Shown here: positions 55,230-64,000 of the stretch, one piece after another | Layout: each line of letters starts with the position of its first letter | How positions within the stretch are numbered: the first letter of the stretch is position 1 | From: Meghimatium bilineatum | Lineage: Eukaryota > Mollusca > Gastropoda > Stylommatophora > Philomycidae | Direction of reading: 5' to 3' | Length of the DNA stretch: 64,000 nucleotides | Assembly: GCA_034231615.1 (NCBI GenBank) | Contig: CM067306.1 | Coordinates: forward strand, 39,354,248 to 39,418,247 | Translations under genes and position numbers: made by a program | Notes under the pieces: generated by a model | Told to the model about the DNA's origin: nothing | Seen by the model: the letters and a program-made list of their open reading frames with translations, nothing else | Database searches by the model: none

Positions 55230-57028
55230 TTAAGTGTTTATACAAAAGAAAAAGAAGTCTTAGATTTGCAATAGCACATGGTCTAAAATTCAAGAACGAA
55301 AACAAGCTAACATGAACTTACTAGTAGCAAGATCAACCACCATTCAAGAACTCAGCAAACAAAAATATAACCTCCTAGAAAAAGAAGTAATGTCAAACAT
55401 AAAAAAAGGACAAACACCGCTACATTGAAAATCTAGCAACTGAAGCGGAAAATGCGTCAAACATAGGTGACAGTCAAACATTATTTAATATCATAAAACA
55501 ACTATGTACCCACCAAAAACCAAATATTCCTGCAAAAGACAAACACGGCAAAATGCTGATCTCAGAAGAAGAACACAAATAAGGTCGGCTAAACACATTA
55601 ACGAACTTTTGAACTGACCATCACTTGCTAACATCCCCACCATAACGGAGGATAATCAAATGCCACTACTGCACACATCATGTGGGAATATAGCACTTGG
55701 GGAGATCAAATCAACTATAAAAAATTTGCAATACCATAAAGCCACTGGAGATGACGATATTTTAGGTGAAATGTTAAAAGCAGCTGACAACACTTTCCTA
55801 AACAATCTACTATATCTATTCAACCAAATATGGCAGAATGAATCACCACCACAACAATGGAACAATGGAATGATTGTTAAACTACCAAAGAAAGGAGATC
55901 TGTCTGACTGCAATAATTGGAGAGGTATCACTCTACTATCAATCCCTGGTAAAGTGTTACTCAGTACATTACTACAATTACTAAGAAAATTCATTGATGA
56001 GATTCTCAGAGAAGAACAAACAGGTTTCAGACCTCACCGCTCAACAATAGACCACTTCTACACTTTAAGGACAATAGTAGAAGACTCAATAGAAAGACAA
56101 TCACAACTCATGATCAATTTTGTAGATTTCCAGAAGGCTTTCGATAGTCTTCACAGACCATCTCTCTGGAAGATTCTTATGCCTTACAGCATCTCGACGA
56201 AATACATCAATATCATGAAAACGTTTTGCTCCGATACGGCTTGTTGTGTAAGAACAGAAAGTGATATTTCCACCAGATTCCCAGTGAAAACAGGAGTAAA
56301 ACAAGGATGTGTTTTGTCCTCAATACTGTTTTGTATTTCGATTTACAGGGTGATGAAGAAATGCACAGATCAAAAGCAACTAGGAATCAAATGGGTAAAC
56401 AACAAGACACTGGAAGATATCACCTTTGCAAATGATATTGCTCTACGGAGTTCAACACACCAAGATCTCCTCGAAAAAACAGAAAGACCCACATTTTTTG
56501 CGCAAAACATAGACCTTCAAATAAACACACACCAAAAAAATACCAAAATCATGAACTTTACCGGCCTAACAGAATCAATTAAACTAGATGACAATATACT
56601 AGACAACGTCTCAACATTCGTATATTTAGGAAGCAAGATAACAACAGACGGTGTTATCAACAGATAACTCAGAAATCAATACTCTAATCGCTCGTCTCCA
56701 ACGCCTTTAACAAGCTTTCAACCATCTGTAGATCTAAGATCGCAAGTAATCACATCAAACTCCGACTTTTCAATGCAAATTCGCTGAAAAATACATCGAC
56801 CACACACTAAGAATGAAGGAAGACAGAATTCTACAACAAATCTTCATGTGGACACCAGACGGAAAAGAAAAGCAAGCAAGACTAAAAAAAAACGATCGGA
56901 AGAACATTTATATATGCATTAAAATCAACAGGCAAAAACTTACAATCCCTGAAATCCTTGGCAACTGACAGACAGGTATGGAGAACTATAACATCCGCCG
57001 TATGTGCCAAACTTTGCAAGAGAAGAAC
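55230..57028 (+). pseudogene. LINE-C, RT-containing copy inside the satellite
   Basis: An open frame of 335 codons (55660-56667) is an RT: 'LQYHKATGDDDILGEMLK', 'NNWRGITLLSIPGKVLLSTL', 'EQTGFRPHRSTIDHFYTLR', 'INFVDFQKAFDSLHRPSLWK' (first catalytic Asp present), 'TGVKQGCVLSSILFCISIYR' and 'LEDITFANDIALRSSTHQDL'. The YADD box reads FAND, so a catalytic Asp has become Asn. 'VSTFVYLGSKITTDG' follows. Upstream, 55255-55600 holds a frameshifted linker; downstream, 56800-57028 holds the degraded C-terminus ('TLRMKEDRI', 'FMWTPDGKEK', 'QTGMENY'). No endonuclease is present. Satellite units flank both sides, so it inserted into the array. Confidence 0.9.
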
Positions 57029-59822
57029 TGACTGATTGAGGTAAGATAACCAGCTGCAGCCAATGACATGTTACTCAAAATACTAGGTGAGATAATCAGC
57101 TACAGTCAATGACATGTTACTCAATATACTAGGTGAGATAATCAGCTACAGTCAATGACATGTTACTCAATATACTAGGTGAGATAACCAGCTGCAGTCA
57201 ATGACATGTACCTAATTCACTAGGTGAGATAACCAGCTGCAGTCAGTGGGATGTTACTCAATAGGTGAGATAACATCTAGGTCAATGACATGTTACTTGC
57301 GATACTAGGTGAGATAACCAGTTGCAGTTAATGACATGTTACTTAATATACTAGGTGAGATAACCAGTTGCAGTTAATGACATGTTACTTAATATACTAG
57401 GTGAGATAATCAGCTACAGTCAATGACATGTTACTCAATATACTAGGTGAGATAACCAACTGCAGTCAATGACATGTTACTCAATATACTAGGTGAGATA
57501 ACCAGTTGCAGTTAATGACATGTTACTTAATATACTAGGTGAGATAATCAGCTACAGTCAATGACATGTTACTCAATATACTAGGTGAGATAACCAGCTG
57601 CAGTCAATGACATGTACCTAATTCACTAGGTGAGATAACCAGCTGCAGTCAATGACATGTACCTAATTCACTAGGTGAAATAACCAACTGCAGTCAATGA
57701 CATGTTACTCAATATACTAGGTGAAATAACCAACTGCAGTCAATGTCATGTACTTAATATACTAGGTGAAATAACCAACTGCAGTCAATGACATGTTACT
57801 CAATATACTAGGTGAGATAACCAGTTGCAGTTAATGACATGTTACTTAATATACTAGGTGAAATAACCAACTGCAGTCAAGTCAGTAACATGATGCTCAC
57901 TATACTAGGTGAGATAACCAGCTGCAGTCAATGACATACCACTAACTATACTAGGTGAGATAACCAGTTGCAGTTAATGACCTACCACTCACTATACTAG
58001 CTGAGATAACCAGTTGCAGTTAATGACATGTTACTCGCGCTACTAGCTGAGATAACCAGCTGCAGTCAATGACATGTTACTCAATATACTAGGTGAGATA
58101 ACCAGCTGCAGTTAATGACATATTACTCGCGCTACTAGCTGAGATAACCATCTGCATTCAATGACATACCACTCACTATAATAGGTGAGATAACCAGTTG
58201 CAGTTAATGACCTACCACTCACTATACTAGGTGAGATAACCAGTTGCAGTTAATGACCTACCACTCACTATACTAGGTGAGATAACCAGTTGCAGTTAAT
58301 GACATGTTACTCGCGCTACCAGCTGAGATAACCAGCTGCAGTCAATGACCTACCACTCACTATACTAGCTGAGATAACCAGTTGCAGTTAATGACATATT
58401 ACTCGCGCTACTAGCTGAGATAACCATCTGCATTCAATGACATACCACTCACTATACTAGGTGAGATAACCAGTTGCAGTTAATGACCTACCACTCACTA
58501 TACTAGCTGAGATAACCAGTTGCAGTTAATGACCTACCACTCACTATACTAGCTGAGATAACCAGTTGCAGTTAATGACCTACCACTCACTATACTAGCT
58601 GAGATAACCAGTTGCAGTTAATGACCTACCACTCACTATACTAGGTGAGATAACCAGTTGCAGTTAATGACATGTTACTCGCGCTACTAGCTGAGATAAC
58701 CAGCTGCAGTCAATGACATGTTACTCAATATACTAGGTGAGATAACCAGCTGCAGTCAATGACATGTTACTCAATATACTAGGTGAGATAACCAGTTGCA
58801 GTTAATGACATGTTACTCGCGCTACTAGCTGAGATAACCAGCTGCAGTCAATGACATGTTACTCAATATACTAGCTGAGATAACCAGCTGCAGTTAATGA
58901 CATGTTACTCAATATACTAGCTGAGATAACCAGCTGCAGTTAATGACATGTTACTCGCGCTACTAGCTGAGATAACCAGTTGCAGTTAATGACCTACCAC
59001 TCACTATACTAGGTGAGATAACCAGTTGCAGTTAATGACATGTTACTCAATATACTAGCTGAGATAACCAGCTGCAGTTAATGACATGTTACTCGCGCTA
59101 CTAGCTGAGATAACCAGTTGCAGTTAATGACCTACCACTCACTATACTAGGTGAGATAACCAGTTGCAGTTAATGACATGTTACTCGCGCTACTAGCTGA
59201 GATAACCAGCTGCAGTCAATGACATGTTACTCAATATACTAGGTGAGATAACCAGCTGCAGTCAATGACATGTTACTCAATATACTAGGTGAGATAACCA
59301 GTTGCAGTTAATGACATGTTACTCGCGCTACTAGCTGAGATAACCAGCTGCAGTCAATGACATGTTACTCAATATACTAGCTGAGATAACCAGCTGCAGT
59401 TAATGACATGTTACTCAATATACTAGCTGAGATAACCAGCTGCAGTTAATGACATGTTACTCGCGCTACTAGCTGAGATAACCAGTTGCAGTTAATGACC
59501 TACCACTCACTATACTAGGTGAGATAACCAGTTGCAGTTAATGACATGTTACTCAATATACTAGCTGAGATAACCAGCTGCAGTTAATGACATGTTACTC
59601 GCGCTACTAGCTGAGATAACCAGTTGCAGTTAATGACCTACCACTCACTATACTAGGTGAGATAACCAGTTGCAGTTAATGACATGTTACTCAATATACT
59701 AGGTGAGATAACCAGTTGCAGTCAATGACATGTTACTCAATATACTAGGTGAGATAACCAGTTGCAGTCAATGACATGTTACTCAATACACTAGGTGTGA
59801 TAACCAGTTGCAGTCAATGACA
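57029..59822 (+). repeat. 46-bp satellite array, ~60 copies with 506-bp higher-order units
   Basis: The unit is 'ctaggtgagataaccagctg' plus 'cagtcaatgacatgttactc' plus 'aatata', 46 bp. Variants at the junction ('gttactcaatatactagg', 'gttactcgcgctactagc', 'ctaccactcactatactagg') define subtypes. In 58671-59682 the same order of eleven subtypes occurs twice, 506 bp apart, with no difference I could find at the positions compared. Left-end units are more variable than those in the middle and right. Confidence 0.97.
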
Positions 59823-59936
59823 TTCCTAAACATTTTGTAATGTCTCTTCTCCACTTCTGCAAACACTGAGGTGGATTTCGAAGATTCACATTATCCAGCT
59901 TAGGAAATCAGAACATTACATTTAGTACTATGAGAC

Positions 59937-60217
59937 CTCCGTGTGTTCCCGGGCCCTGAAAGGGGAGCAAAGAATAGCAACACTGTTTACCTTCCCCGCA
60001 TGTTGTAAATGGCGACTAAGGAGGTTATGGGATGGAGTTGGCTGTCCCATCCCATATAGGGTCAGTGACCCAAAGCGATTCTGTAATCGGATGTGTCAGG
60101 CCGATATGCTCAGATATCGCATCAATGCTGTAAACCATAAGACAACGCATTCCGTTCTCCGGACTACATCCTGCTAATCTGCATGAGTTTGAGAAATAAC
60201 GCAGAAGAAGAAGAAGA
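59937..60217 (+). mobile_element. SINE-A, full-length, with TSD
   Basis: Flanked by 'agtactatgagac' (59924-59936) and 'agtactatgaaac' (60218-60230), one mismatch. It runs from 'ctccgtgtgttcccgggccc' through 'ggggagcaaagaatagcaac', 'ggcgactaaggaggttatgg', 'ggtcagtgacccaaagc', 'cgcattccgttctccggact' and 'acatcctgctaatctgcatg' to 'agtttgagaaataacgcaga' and (GAA)n. I see no good tRNA A and B boxes, so the promoter type is unclear; it could also be the 3' end of an unseen LINE. No protein is encoded. Confidence 0.88.
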
Positions 60218-60230
60218 AGTACTATGAAAC

Positions 60231-60424
60231 ACGCCAACCAGTGGAATATTTCAGCCCTATCCCACATCTAAGGATTTCCCTAAAAATCTCACTAAATTAC
60301 CCTTCTCTCCTTTAAAGTTAAACCTCTGTTCCGAATTCCTTTCTACGGCTCTACTCTACTCTAATTCACCAACATGTTGGGTGAAACTATCCAAGGTGAC
60401 AAGTTTTTTCCCACGCGTTTATGT
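60231..60424. other. Unassigned spacer
   Basis: About 190 bases of unique-looking sequence without recognisable features. Confidence 0.5.
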
Positions 60425-60427
60425 GTC

Positions 60428-60572
60428 CATATAGGGCCAGGCATCTTCAGCTTTCTTGTTATGATATTGTTTGAGAGTCAATCTTCGTTGCGGAGACGGC
60501 ACATAATGATGATGATGATATAGAGTCAGACATCCTCAGCTTTCTTGTTTTAATATTGTCTGGGATTCAACC
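60428..60572 (+). repeat. ~52-bp direct repeat around a minimal RTE tail
   Basis: Two ~52-bp segments with 'cagctttcttgtt' and 'atattgt(t/c)tg' lie at 60428-60479 and 60520-60572, about 80% alike. Between them is a 39-base piece identical in type to the RTE 3' end ('atcttcgttgcggagacggc' plus 'acataatgatgatgat'). Confidence 0.75.
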
Positions 60573-60599
60573 TTCTGCTAACTTATTGCTACTTGTATT

Positions 60600-60785
60600 C
60601 GAAGTCATGAAATCTAGACGTCATCGATGTTAAGTCATGAAATCTAGACGTCATCGATGTTAATCTAGTTAAGCTTTTGAAATGTTAGCTAGTTAAGCTT
60701 TTGAAATAGTTGACAACTTTTTTGAAATAGTTTTAAGCTTTTGAAATAGTTGACAGCTAGTTAAGCTTTTGAAATGTTAAAAAAT
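60600..60785 (+). repeat. Short tandem repeats (30 bp and ~35 bp)
   Basis: A 30-bp unit containing 'gtcatgaaatctagacgtca' is perfectly duplicated at 60603-60662. It is followed by four irregular units built around 'agttaagcttttgaaat'. Confidence 0.88.
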
Positions 60786-61019
60786 ACGCTAGATAATGAT
60801 TTCGATATTAGAAAAGATGAGAAATTGTAAACCTAATGAAATTATTACGATCTCACTTTGATGGAAATTCTGATTCAGAATTGAGTGTTTATGAAGCTGA
60901 GGGGGCGATTCTAATGCAATATATATGACTATTCCCATTATCTACATTCATAAACATGATTTCTGGAGTAGTACAATTTGGATTTGAATACTCATACCTT
61001 TATTTCAGGCATAGTAATT

Positions 61020-61043
61020 TATATTATATATATATATATATAC
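61020..61043. repeat. (TA)n microsatellite
   Basis: Short TA run on the left side of a small LINE-like fragment. Confidence 0.9.
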
Positions 61044-61203
61044 ATATCATTAGGCAACATGACGGTTGGCGTAGGCGGCCATGGCTCTCCACAGCTTTCT
61101 GTCCACAGTATTGTGTATCAAGATCGTTGTTGTTTCCTGTCATGCCAGGTTGTCAAACTAATATTTTCTCACGTTGTCGCCCTCTGTCTCTGTTGTCTTT
61201 AAT
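61044..61203 (-). pseudogene. Possible LINE C-terminal fragment
   Basis: Minus-strand translation includes 'DRKLWRAMAAYANRH', which fits the 'DR--WR--' ending of many LINE proteins. The rest is degraded. It lies between two TA runs at 61020 and 61206. Confidence 0.4.
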
Positions 61204-61205
61204 TT

Positions 61206-61229
61206 AAATATATATATATATATATATGG
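61206..61229. repeat. (TA)n microsatellite
   Basis: Short TA run on the right side of the LINE-like fragment. Confidence 0.9.
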
Positions 61230-62354
61230 TTATGTAAATAAGTCATGGGCGCTAAAATGTAGGCCTGATGAATAGAACATAATATTGAATGTGCATATTT
61301 TATAATGCATTTGCTCATATGAAAACAATGTGACATTTATAAGTAATTCTGCATATATAAATACTTGTATGTATTACAAAATGGTTCAGGATTTATGCAG
61401 ATGTGTTTTATTTCAAAATAAATGGATTATAATTCAGTTTTCTGGGATACAAAATTCGGTATGTACAAATTTCTATTCTCCTCCCTCCCAATATTTTCTT
61501 GTTTTTTTCTTAATTAAATTTGTCATAAATAAATCAATATTGTACAATCAAACACATTAAACTAAGTCTTATTGTCTATCCATGTCAGAATATTTGAATA
61601 TCATAATTGTTCTTGCGGACAGAATAGTGAGGGAAAAATTGTAAAATTTAATGTTTTTAATTTAAAATTTAAATTGTAAAAAAATATGCTTCTCAATTAA
61701 AGGACGTTTTATAGCCGCTGGTTAAAAATGATAGCAACTATATAAGCCTGGTGTTATAATACATATTCAGGGGATTGTGGGTCATTGAATTATTTTTTTT
61801 AATTGTAAAAAGCTCTTATATAAGTATATTTTTCTACTCGTTTGTAAACATGGTCCCAAAACTACCATATAAACAAGCATTTCACTGACACGAATTTCCA
61901 TGTGTCCCATGTTGAAAGAAGCGTATTTCACCAAATAATGCACCTTTATTAAGTACAAATTATTATAATAGTACATAATTCATGCTATTTTTCCGCTCTT
62001 ATCCCCTTAACCAGGCAGCGCATTTTCACTTCCACTCACATAATAATGTTTCTTGCGTATTTTTTTTTTTTTTGGAGGAGGTCACGTTTTTTTTATTTGA
62101 AGGTATGCCTATGTTTTTACAAATCTCATGTAACTGTTTTATTAAATGTGGATTTTATTTCAAAGATGGTAACGTAAACAGAGTGAAAATTTCGAAGGAT
62201 GTATTAACTGTATATTTTGTGATTTTATAATTGTTCATTCAAGGCTGAAACTACGATAAATCCAGCAAACAGGTAGGGGATTTGACTGTACATATTCATC
62301 TTCTTTAGATATTGTGCAATAACTCAAGATAAACGTTATTGCAAAGAGTATAGA
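61230..62354. other. No gene recognised
   Basis: AT-rich sequence with poly-T runs near 61790 and 62060. Short frames (for example 61982-62230 on +) lack recognisable domains. Confidence 0.5.
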
Positions 62355-62520
62355 TCATGAAAACGGAAACAGTAAGATACAGGGGAAGACCAAGAAGAAG
62401 ATTGATTGAAGGAGTTAACGAGATTCTGACATGGCACAGTATTACTGCATATCAGTCGATCAAACGAGGCATAGTCCGAAAACCGAAAGTCATTCAATGC
62501 TGCGGCGCCTTATAGCAAAA
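62355..62520 (+). pseudogene. LINE C-terminal fragment
   Basis: The translation 'TVRYRGRPRRRLIEGVNEIL' followed by a degraded stretch fits the 'GRPR-RW-DGI' block near the end of LINE proteins. Family not assignable. Confidence 0.45.
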
Positions 62521-62838
62521 TCAAAGACAAGAAAATTGATGGATTAAATGTCGATGTAGGATACACTACCACGAGCTGGCCAGTTGTTGTTGTTTTCCCT
62601 GAAGAACTGTTGTGAGTTTCCTGCAAGCATGAGGTAGTTTCTACTATGCTTATTTTCTCCTCAAATGCTTTTTTTCCTCCCGGCTGTTTAGGCATGTATC
62701 TTCAGCAGGCTCAATAACAAGAGATCATGGGTTGTGGTTATCTTCTAAATAAGAAAAAAAAAACAGAATGCAAAACAGCACACGAGCGTCATCGAGTATG
62801 TTTCTTTTCTTTTCTTTTCTATCTATTAAGTATCTTTT
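62521..62838. other. No gene recognised
   Basis: Spacer with a poly-A stretch near 62755 and a TTTCT-type simple repeat near 62805. Confidence 0.5.
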
Positions 62839-62852
62839 ATATATAGAGTCAT

Positions 62853-63106
62853 CTGGCACGCCCTACGCGCAGTGACCAAAAGAATACATCACCAATCTCT
62901 TGAATGGATACCTACAGGCAAAAGAGCAAGGGGTAGACCAAAAGAAACACTCAGAAGAACAATACTTAGAGAAAGTAAAACAACCAATATTCATACTATT
63001 CAAGAACTGCACAGAATAGCGTTGAATAGACAGAATTGGTGAGATCTGACCTCTGCCCTATGCGCTAACTTCAGTGCAAAAGGAAAATGAATGAATGAAT
63101 GAATGA
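62853..63106 (+). pseudogene. LINE-C, 3' end fragment with (GAAT)n tail
   Basis: Closely matches 43665-43903: a 'TNRIHHQSLEWIPTGKRARG'-type block, 'PKETLRRTILRESKTTNIHT' and 'LNRQNW', with frameshifts and a stop, ending in '(gaat)n'. A possible 8-bp TSD 'atatatag' flanks it (62839-62846 and 63107-63114), but this is low-complexity sequence. Confidence 0.8.
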
Positions 63107-63265
63107 ATATATAGGGTGTCAAATTAATAACTACGTTGTTGTGAAAATATTGCTGTTCAAACTTTTTTATTCCCCGCCTGCAAAATATACTGTTATTGTG
63201 TCTTATTTTAGTTTTTCACATTGCAGCTCTATTCACAAAATGTGTTCGAAATATCCGCTGCGGTT

Positions 63266-63550
63266 CTCAGGATAGCTAACTTCCTCCTGACATTTGTTGT
63301 TGCTTTGTTTATGTATGGCTTCCATGTTGACAACACGGCCATGTGTACATTAAAAATAGAGCGCCAAACATATATTTCAAGATTGTTCTGAGTATGAAAC
63401 TTTGAGGCAGGCATATTGGCCAACGGAAACAATACTGGAATCAAAGCTCTATGGGCCACTGTGTGAACTACAAAAGACAGTAAGTTTTATTCAGGAGACA
63501 GAGTTACAGATATACACATGTTTCAAGTAAAGGAAAGAAAAAGAAGAAGA
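63266..63550 (+). mobile_element. LINE-A 3' end with inverted 5' part and 13-bp TSD
   Basis: Flanked by 'atccgctgcggtt' (63253-63265) and 'atccgccgcggtt' (63551-63563). The right part (63329-63550, +) is the LINE-A 3' end: 'gacaacacggccatgtgtac', 'ccaaacatatatttcaagat', a degraded tail protein and 'gtttcaagtaaaggaaagaa' with (GAA)n. The left part (63266-63328) is on the minus strand and encodes 'WKPYINKATTNVRRKLAIL', the segment after the RT domain ('WKHHISKAETKARRKIAIL' in the 47096 copy). This arrangement is the signature of twin priming. Confidence 0.85.
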
Positions 63551-63563
63551 ATCCGCCGCGGTT

Positions 63564-63940
63564 TAATTAGAAAAAGGAGACCAAATACTGAAACAACTGC
63601 ATATAGCAGTGATATTCTGAAGCACAGATATATGGAGTTGGAACCATGACGTGAAAATGACGTTGCGTTTTAATTCAATTGAAATCAGTCCCATGTCAAT
63701 AAATTCACACGCTATATATGAATTATATATATACAGTTTTGTTTGTATTTTGCTTTCACGGCGTTTGGTGTTTGGCAGGATTAAATGGCGATCGGTTTCG
63801 GATTATGTAAAATTTGGTTGCTTTATATGCAGTAATATCTATTATTTATGCAATAAATCATTACACAACACTTGGTTGCTATGAGCTTTATTCATTTTTT
63901 TTAGATTGCAGCATCTTGTTATCTTCTTATGCGATCATTC
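63564..63940. other. No gene recognised
   Basis: AT-rich sequence; the 77-codon frame at 63651-63884 (+) has no recognisable domain. Confidence 0.5.
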
Positions 63941-63944
63941 AGTA

Positions 63945-64000
63945 CTCCTGCAGGATATAGTCCGGAGAACGGAATACATTGTGCTCTGGATTACAGTTTT
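63945..64000 (-). mobile_element. SINE-A fragment running off the window
   Basis: Reverse complement of the SINE-A 3' region: 'ctgcaggatatagtccggag' and 'aacggaatacattgtg' match 'cgcattccgttctccggact...cctgc'. The (GAA)n tail is not visible on its left side, and the rest lies beyond the window end. Confidence 0.7.

Noticed and set aside
1..64000. LTR retrotransposon or endogenous virus
   Set aside because: I saw no long terminal repeats, protease, integrase or envelope-like sequence. The RNase H domains belong to non-LTR elements.

Overview
This window looks like an intergenic and intronic stretch of a repeat-rich, AT-rich animal genome. Coding sequence is interrupted by introns, and microsatellites, minisatellites, SINEs and decayed non-LTR retrotransposons fill most of the space. 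The mix of RTE-type LINEs, LINEs with an RNase H domain, tRNA-derived SINEs and a DUF229 gene is what I would expect from a lophotrochozoan, most likely a mollusc. That placement is an inference; no rRNA, mitochondrial or unambiguous marker gene is present.

Only one stretch looks like a living host gene: a long uninterrupted coding exon at 38724-40855 (+). It encodes a type II membrane or secreted DUF229 (alkaline-phosphatase-like fold) protein, and a 3' splice site precedes it. A second host-like sequence, at 14985-16825 (-), is an intronless, frameshifted pseudogene of a large uncharacterised metazoan protein family. It carries an in-frame 195-bp internal duplication.

The rest is mostly transposon relics, which I sort into working families. 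LINE-A is an EN-RT-RNase H element with a (GAA)n tail. Copies: 10788-11640, 19094-22577, 42653-42910, 47096-51144 (near full length) and 63266-63550. LINE-B is a relative at 22673-26826. RTE is a BovB-like element ending in (TGA)n, with pieces at 4310, 13440, 18640, 29584, 32575, 41295 and the nested copy 44690-51620. LINE-C has a tetranucleotide tail: 43560, 44122, 45257, 55230 and 62853. LINE-D is at 54595. LINE-E is at 36128 and 37307. LINE-F has a C-terminal C2H2-like finger: 8699 and 36539. A decayed IS630/Tc1-like DDE transposase lies at 31810-32545. Two kinds of SINE occur: tRNA-derived copies (best at 7235-7550) and a non-tRNA-looking SINE-A (best at 38309, 40986 and 59937) whose 3' end resembles that of LINE-A.

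Many insertions can be read from target-site duplications (TSDs) of 8-14 bp, which give a relative history. At 44.7-51.6 kb an RTE copy was hit first or second by LINE-C (11-bp TSD) and by a 4.05-kb LINE-A (14-bp TSD). At 36.1-37.7 kb a LINE-F piece interrupts the RNase H domain of LINE-E (9-bp TSD).

Tandem arrays are abundant: 35-, 39-, 45-, 46-, 53-, 55-, 66- and 108-bp units. The 46-bp satellite (57029-59822) has an 11-mer, 506-bp higher-order unit. The neighbouring 53-bp array appears to have grown out of LINE-D coding sequence. No prokaryotic operon, CRISPR array or defence system is present, and I found no convincing new biological system. The most interesting signals are the retroelement-to-satellite transition, the SINE-A/LINE-A tail match and the nested insertions.
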